A DNA stretch of 64,000 nt, from the NCBI RefSeq assembly GCF_003171515.1, contig NC_089391.1:744001-808000 (forward strand), given 5' to 3'. Every line of letters begins with the position of its first letter. Position 1 is the first letter of the stretch. Positions 61,047 through 64,000 of this stretch are shown one piece after another. A program made the translations under genes and the position numbers. Source of the DNA: Pyrenophora tritici-repentis. Lineage: Eukaryota > Ascomycota > Dothideomycetes > Pleosporales > Pleosporaceae. The notes beneath the pieces are model-generated. The model was not told the DNA's origin. It saw only the letters and a program-made list of their open reading frames with translations, and did no database searches.

Positions 61047-64000
61047 TAGGACAACACCCACACAACGCCGGCGGTAACCAGCCGCACACACCAGCCCAAG
61101 GTATATTGATTGCCTGGGCCAACGTTGGTAGGAGATCACCTAGCCACATCGCAATCTTGCAACTTGCATAGGAAACAAAAGTAGACGTTGTATGCGTCCA
61201 AGAACCTTTCACCTGCTTAGACTCTAAAACCTCAACACACCCTGGGTATAACTTGCACGCCCCAGTGACTAACTGGGGCCATAATGACCCTAAAACTAGA
61301 AGAGCACTCCGCCCTCGGGTTATGACCTATGTCCGTAAAGACTATAGACTTGAGTCTGAAGTTATCTTCCCAAAAATTAACCGAGACCTGCTCTGGGTTA
61401 AGGTGAACGGCTACTCAATTCTTAACGCTTACCGCCAACCTGCCAGCACTGGAGTCTTACAATACATCACTAACTGCACTCCCCCACCCTTATCTATTGT
61501 AGGGGGGGACTTCAACGCCCGCCACCCAGCCTTTGAGCCTGGCACAGACGCCCGCAACGGGGGCATTGAACTGAATCAGTGGTCAATTAACAACAATATG
61601 AGCTTCATTGGAGAGCCGGGCGAAGCCACACACCAGGCTGGGCATGTCATAGACCTTACCTTCTCGAATATCCCCTTTGCCACAACTGAAGTAGCAGAGG
61701 ACCTACACTGTGGCTCTGACCACTTTACCTTACTCACCACAATCCCCGCTAGAGGGCGCCAACCTCTAGACCAATTCCACTACAGGGTGCCAACAAGACG
61801 CCTGCACCAGTTTAACGCTCTAGTTGAACTTCACCTCCAAGCACACCCAATCAGCCCTATCAACACGAAAGCAGACATTGAGTCATCTATTGCCAGCTTA
61901 GAAAGAACCCTATGGGCCGCGCTCAAGGGCGCTGGCACACCAGACAGGGCAAAAGGTCACTCAGCACCATGGTGGACAGAAGATTGCGTAGAAGCCCACA
62001 GCCGGCACCGGGCTGCCAGGAACTTAGCAGAACCAGGGACGGTCCCAATCGAAACTAGGGAGTTCCTTGCCGTCGTGCGGAAAGCGAAGAAGGAGTACTG
62101 GGCGAACCGGATTAACAATATCACTACAGATGAGGAGTTATATAGCCTGCTTGGTTGGCACAAACTTACCCCAGGACAGCAGGACATCCCACTTATCGTG
62201 AACAACCAAACCATCTCAGACCCACTAGAAAAAGCCGAAGCCCTGCGGGTGGAAATCCTGGACCGGTTCAGCGCTGAGGACGACCTGCCGGAGCCAGTAT
62301 GGCCTACCGAAACACCGGCGGGTACACTGCCATGGGACACCCACATCCCTATGGAAGAAGTCGAGAGAAGCACTATTGGGGTGTCCAGCACCTCGCCAGG
62401 CACCGATAGAATCACCGTCCGGCTTCTCAAGACCTGCTGGGCTCAGGTCAGGACCCACATCCGCTCCATCTTTCAGAAGTGCCTTGAGCTCTGCTACTTC
62501 CCCACAGCCTGGAAAACGGCCGAAGTCGCCATGATACCAAAGGTCGGCAAGAAGGACCGCACCTCCCCAAGATCCATGCGCCCAATAGCCCTCCTATCCT
62601 GCCTAGGCAAAGGACTTGAACGGGTTGTAGCAAGACGGCTGGCCTGGACCGCAATGACTCACGAGATACTCAGCCCCCAGCATGTAGGCGCGCTCCCGAA
62701 ACGCTCTGCAATGGACCTGCTGGCCTCCTTCACACACGATACACAAAGAGCTTGGGCATTGGGCAAGAAGGTGACTATGGTTACTATGGACGTTCAAGGA
62801 GCCTTTGACGCACTTCTTAAGAACCGGCTACTCGTCCGCATGGCAAAGCAGGGCTGGCCAGACCTAGTGCTCAAATTTGTCAACAGTTTCCTCACAGATC
62901 GCAAAGTCAGGGTTAGATTAGGCAAGGCAACCACCCAGTGCTACACCGTGGCCTGCGGAACACCCCAAGGATCACCACTGTCCCCAGTCCTCTACACACT
63001 ATACCTAGCAGAGCTTCTAAACCAGGACACAACCCGCCGCTTCGGGTATGCTGACGACGTCTGCATATACCGGGCCTCGAACTCTCTGGATGAAAACGTT
63101 CGCCTGCTGGCAGAAGATGTCAGAGCTATCAACGAGTGGGGTGCAGCAAACAAGGTTGCCTTCGCACCAGAAAAGTTGGAAATGATGCACCTTACTAGGC
63201 AATGGGATAACTATTCCCCGCCCTGTGTTGTGGACGACTCCCTCACCATTACACCAATCACAGATCAGGACGACGGAGTCCAACCCGCCTGCCGATGGCT
63301 GGGGGTCTGGTTTGATCGAAAGCTCAACTTCAAAAGACACGTTGAAACGAGAGCAGCGACAGCCCGCAAAGTTGCCCATCACATCCGTAGTCTTGCCAAC
63401 ACAGTTAATGGCCCCCCAGCCTCAGCCCTCCGCAAAGCAGTCACTACCTGCATAATGCCATGTCTCCTCTACGGAGCAGAAGCATGGTTTGAAGGCCGCA
63501 CCAAGAACCCTCTGACCAACCGATCGGACCAACCGCCCGTAGTCAGCACTAGGATTAGCTGGCACCTCAAAGCCCTCAACCAGACACTCACCATCGCGGC
63601 TCGCGCCATCCTCCCTGCCTGGAAAACCTATCCAGGATGGGCACTCTTTCGAGACGCCGGCTTACCATCAGCACTCATTATGCTAGAAGAAGCAAAGCTG
63701 AGATTCGCTCTGCATCTGCAAGTAGTCGATAAGAACCACCCACTTACAGCCAGGATCAAGATCTCGGTGATACCGAAGGGCAGGGGAGCTGGAGGTTTGC
63801 AGAAGCCACACTCCAAAGTCCAGCGACTTGGGTTGATTCTTCCTACCATTCCCAGACACACCCTCATAGCGCCGCACTACTCTCCAGGGTGCCGCACTGA
63901 CCCAACAAACGGTATAGCCAAGGCTGAGGCCGCCAAATCGTTTACGAAGTGGTGGGACACCCTTACCAACCAGGACGTCACCATCTTCTCTGATGGATCA
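61043..64000 (+). pseudogene. LINE-A ORF2: endonuclease, RT, RNase H, one stop
   Basis: One frame is open to the window end except for a TAG at codon 43 (61169-61171), where CAG is likely original. Domains: AP-type endonuclease (VVCVQEP, VGGDFNARH, CGSDHFTL, residues about 48-230); reverse transcriptase with VTMDVQGAFDAL (motif A, about residue 580), CGTPQGSPLSPVLYTLYL (motif B) and FGYADDVCIY (motif C, about residue 670); then RWLGVWFDRKLNFKRHV. The RNase H domain is just starting at the edge (VTIFSDGS). The order APE-RT-RNase H is that of Tad/I-clade LINEs. Without the single stop this ORF2 would be undamaged, so the copy is young. Confidence 0.9.

Larger units (their letters stand above)
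60547..64000 (+). mobile_element. LINE-A, Tad/I-type, runs off the window
   Basis: A 5'-truncated non-LTR retrotransposon on the plus strand with the end of ORF1, a nearly complete ORF2 and an overlapping ATGA junction. Its 3' end is outside the window. Confidence 0.85.

Overview
The window looks like a transposon-rich region of a filamentous ascomycete chromosome. The evidence is short introns (45-97 bp in most genes, with GT..AG ends and a CTAAC or CTAAT branch site just before the acceptor), fungal-only families (a Zn2Cys6 regulator, an AreA-GATA-like/DUF3295 protein, a Myb pair protein), and Copia, Tad/I-like LINE, pogo/Fot1 and hAT elements of fungal type. A Pleosporales-like (Dothideomycetes) origin is a guess from style only. 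Several element copies carry C-to-T or G-to-A type damage and in-frame stops, as expected from repeat-induced point mutation (RIP), while a Copia and a hAT copy are intact.

Layout. 1-8.9 kb: a solo Copia LTR, a broken gene (2029-4051), a two-exon gene of unknown function (5303-5982) and a decayed pogo transposase. 9-15.8 kb: repeat debris, a short LTR-like element split by a truncated LINE (11037-12320), an uncharacterised nuclear-type protein (12340-13503), and directly against its start a minisatellite of 74 full 18-bp units (13513-14857). 15.8-21.2 kb: a complete Copia element with identical LTRs and a GAACG target duplication. 21.2-22.3 kb: a C2H2 zinc-finger gene cut by one in-frame TGA. 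23.4-34.1 kb: a transposon nest. A LINE 3' end (LINE-D) holds a second LINE (LINE-B), which holds an intact hAT; the TAA tail of LINE-D holds a pogo element with 43-bp inverted repeats. Three LTR copies of one family flank the nest.

34.9-38.9 kb: a small two-exon gene, pogo debris and a broken Zn2Cys6 regulator. 39-58 kb is the gene-bearing part: a polyproline protein with a small in-frame exon (43523-44620), a 72-residue cysteine-rich protein (47304-47579), an AreA-GATA-like/DUF3295 protein (50712-51594), a two-repeat Myb protein (to 54140), a truncated paralogue of the 12.3-kb protein (55067-55921), and a seven-helix membrane protein (57172-58323). Three copies of a 153-156 bp TGTAACGG..CCGTTACA element lie among them. 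59.3-64 kb: a decayed pogo copy is cut by the same LTR-like element seen at 11-12 kb, which is in turn cut by a large LINE that runs off the window end.

No operon or metabolic cluster is visible. The cellular genes seem to be unrelated neighbours separated by mobile DNA. No rRNA gene, CRISPR array or convincing complete tRNA gene was seen.
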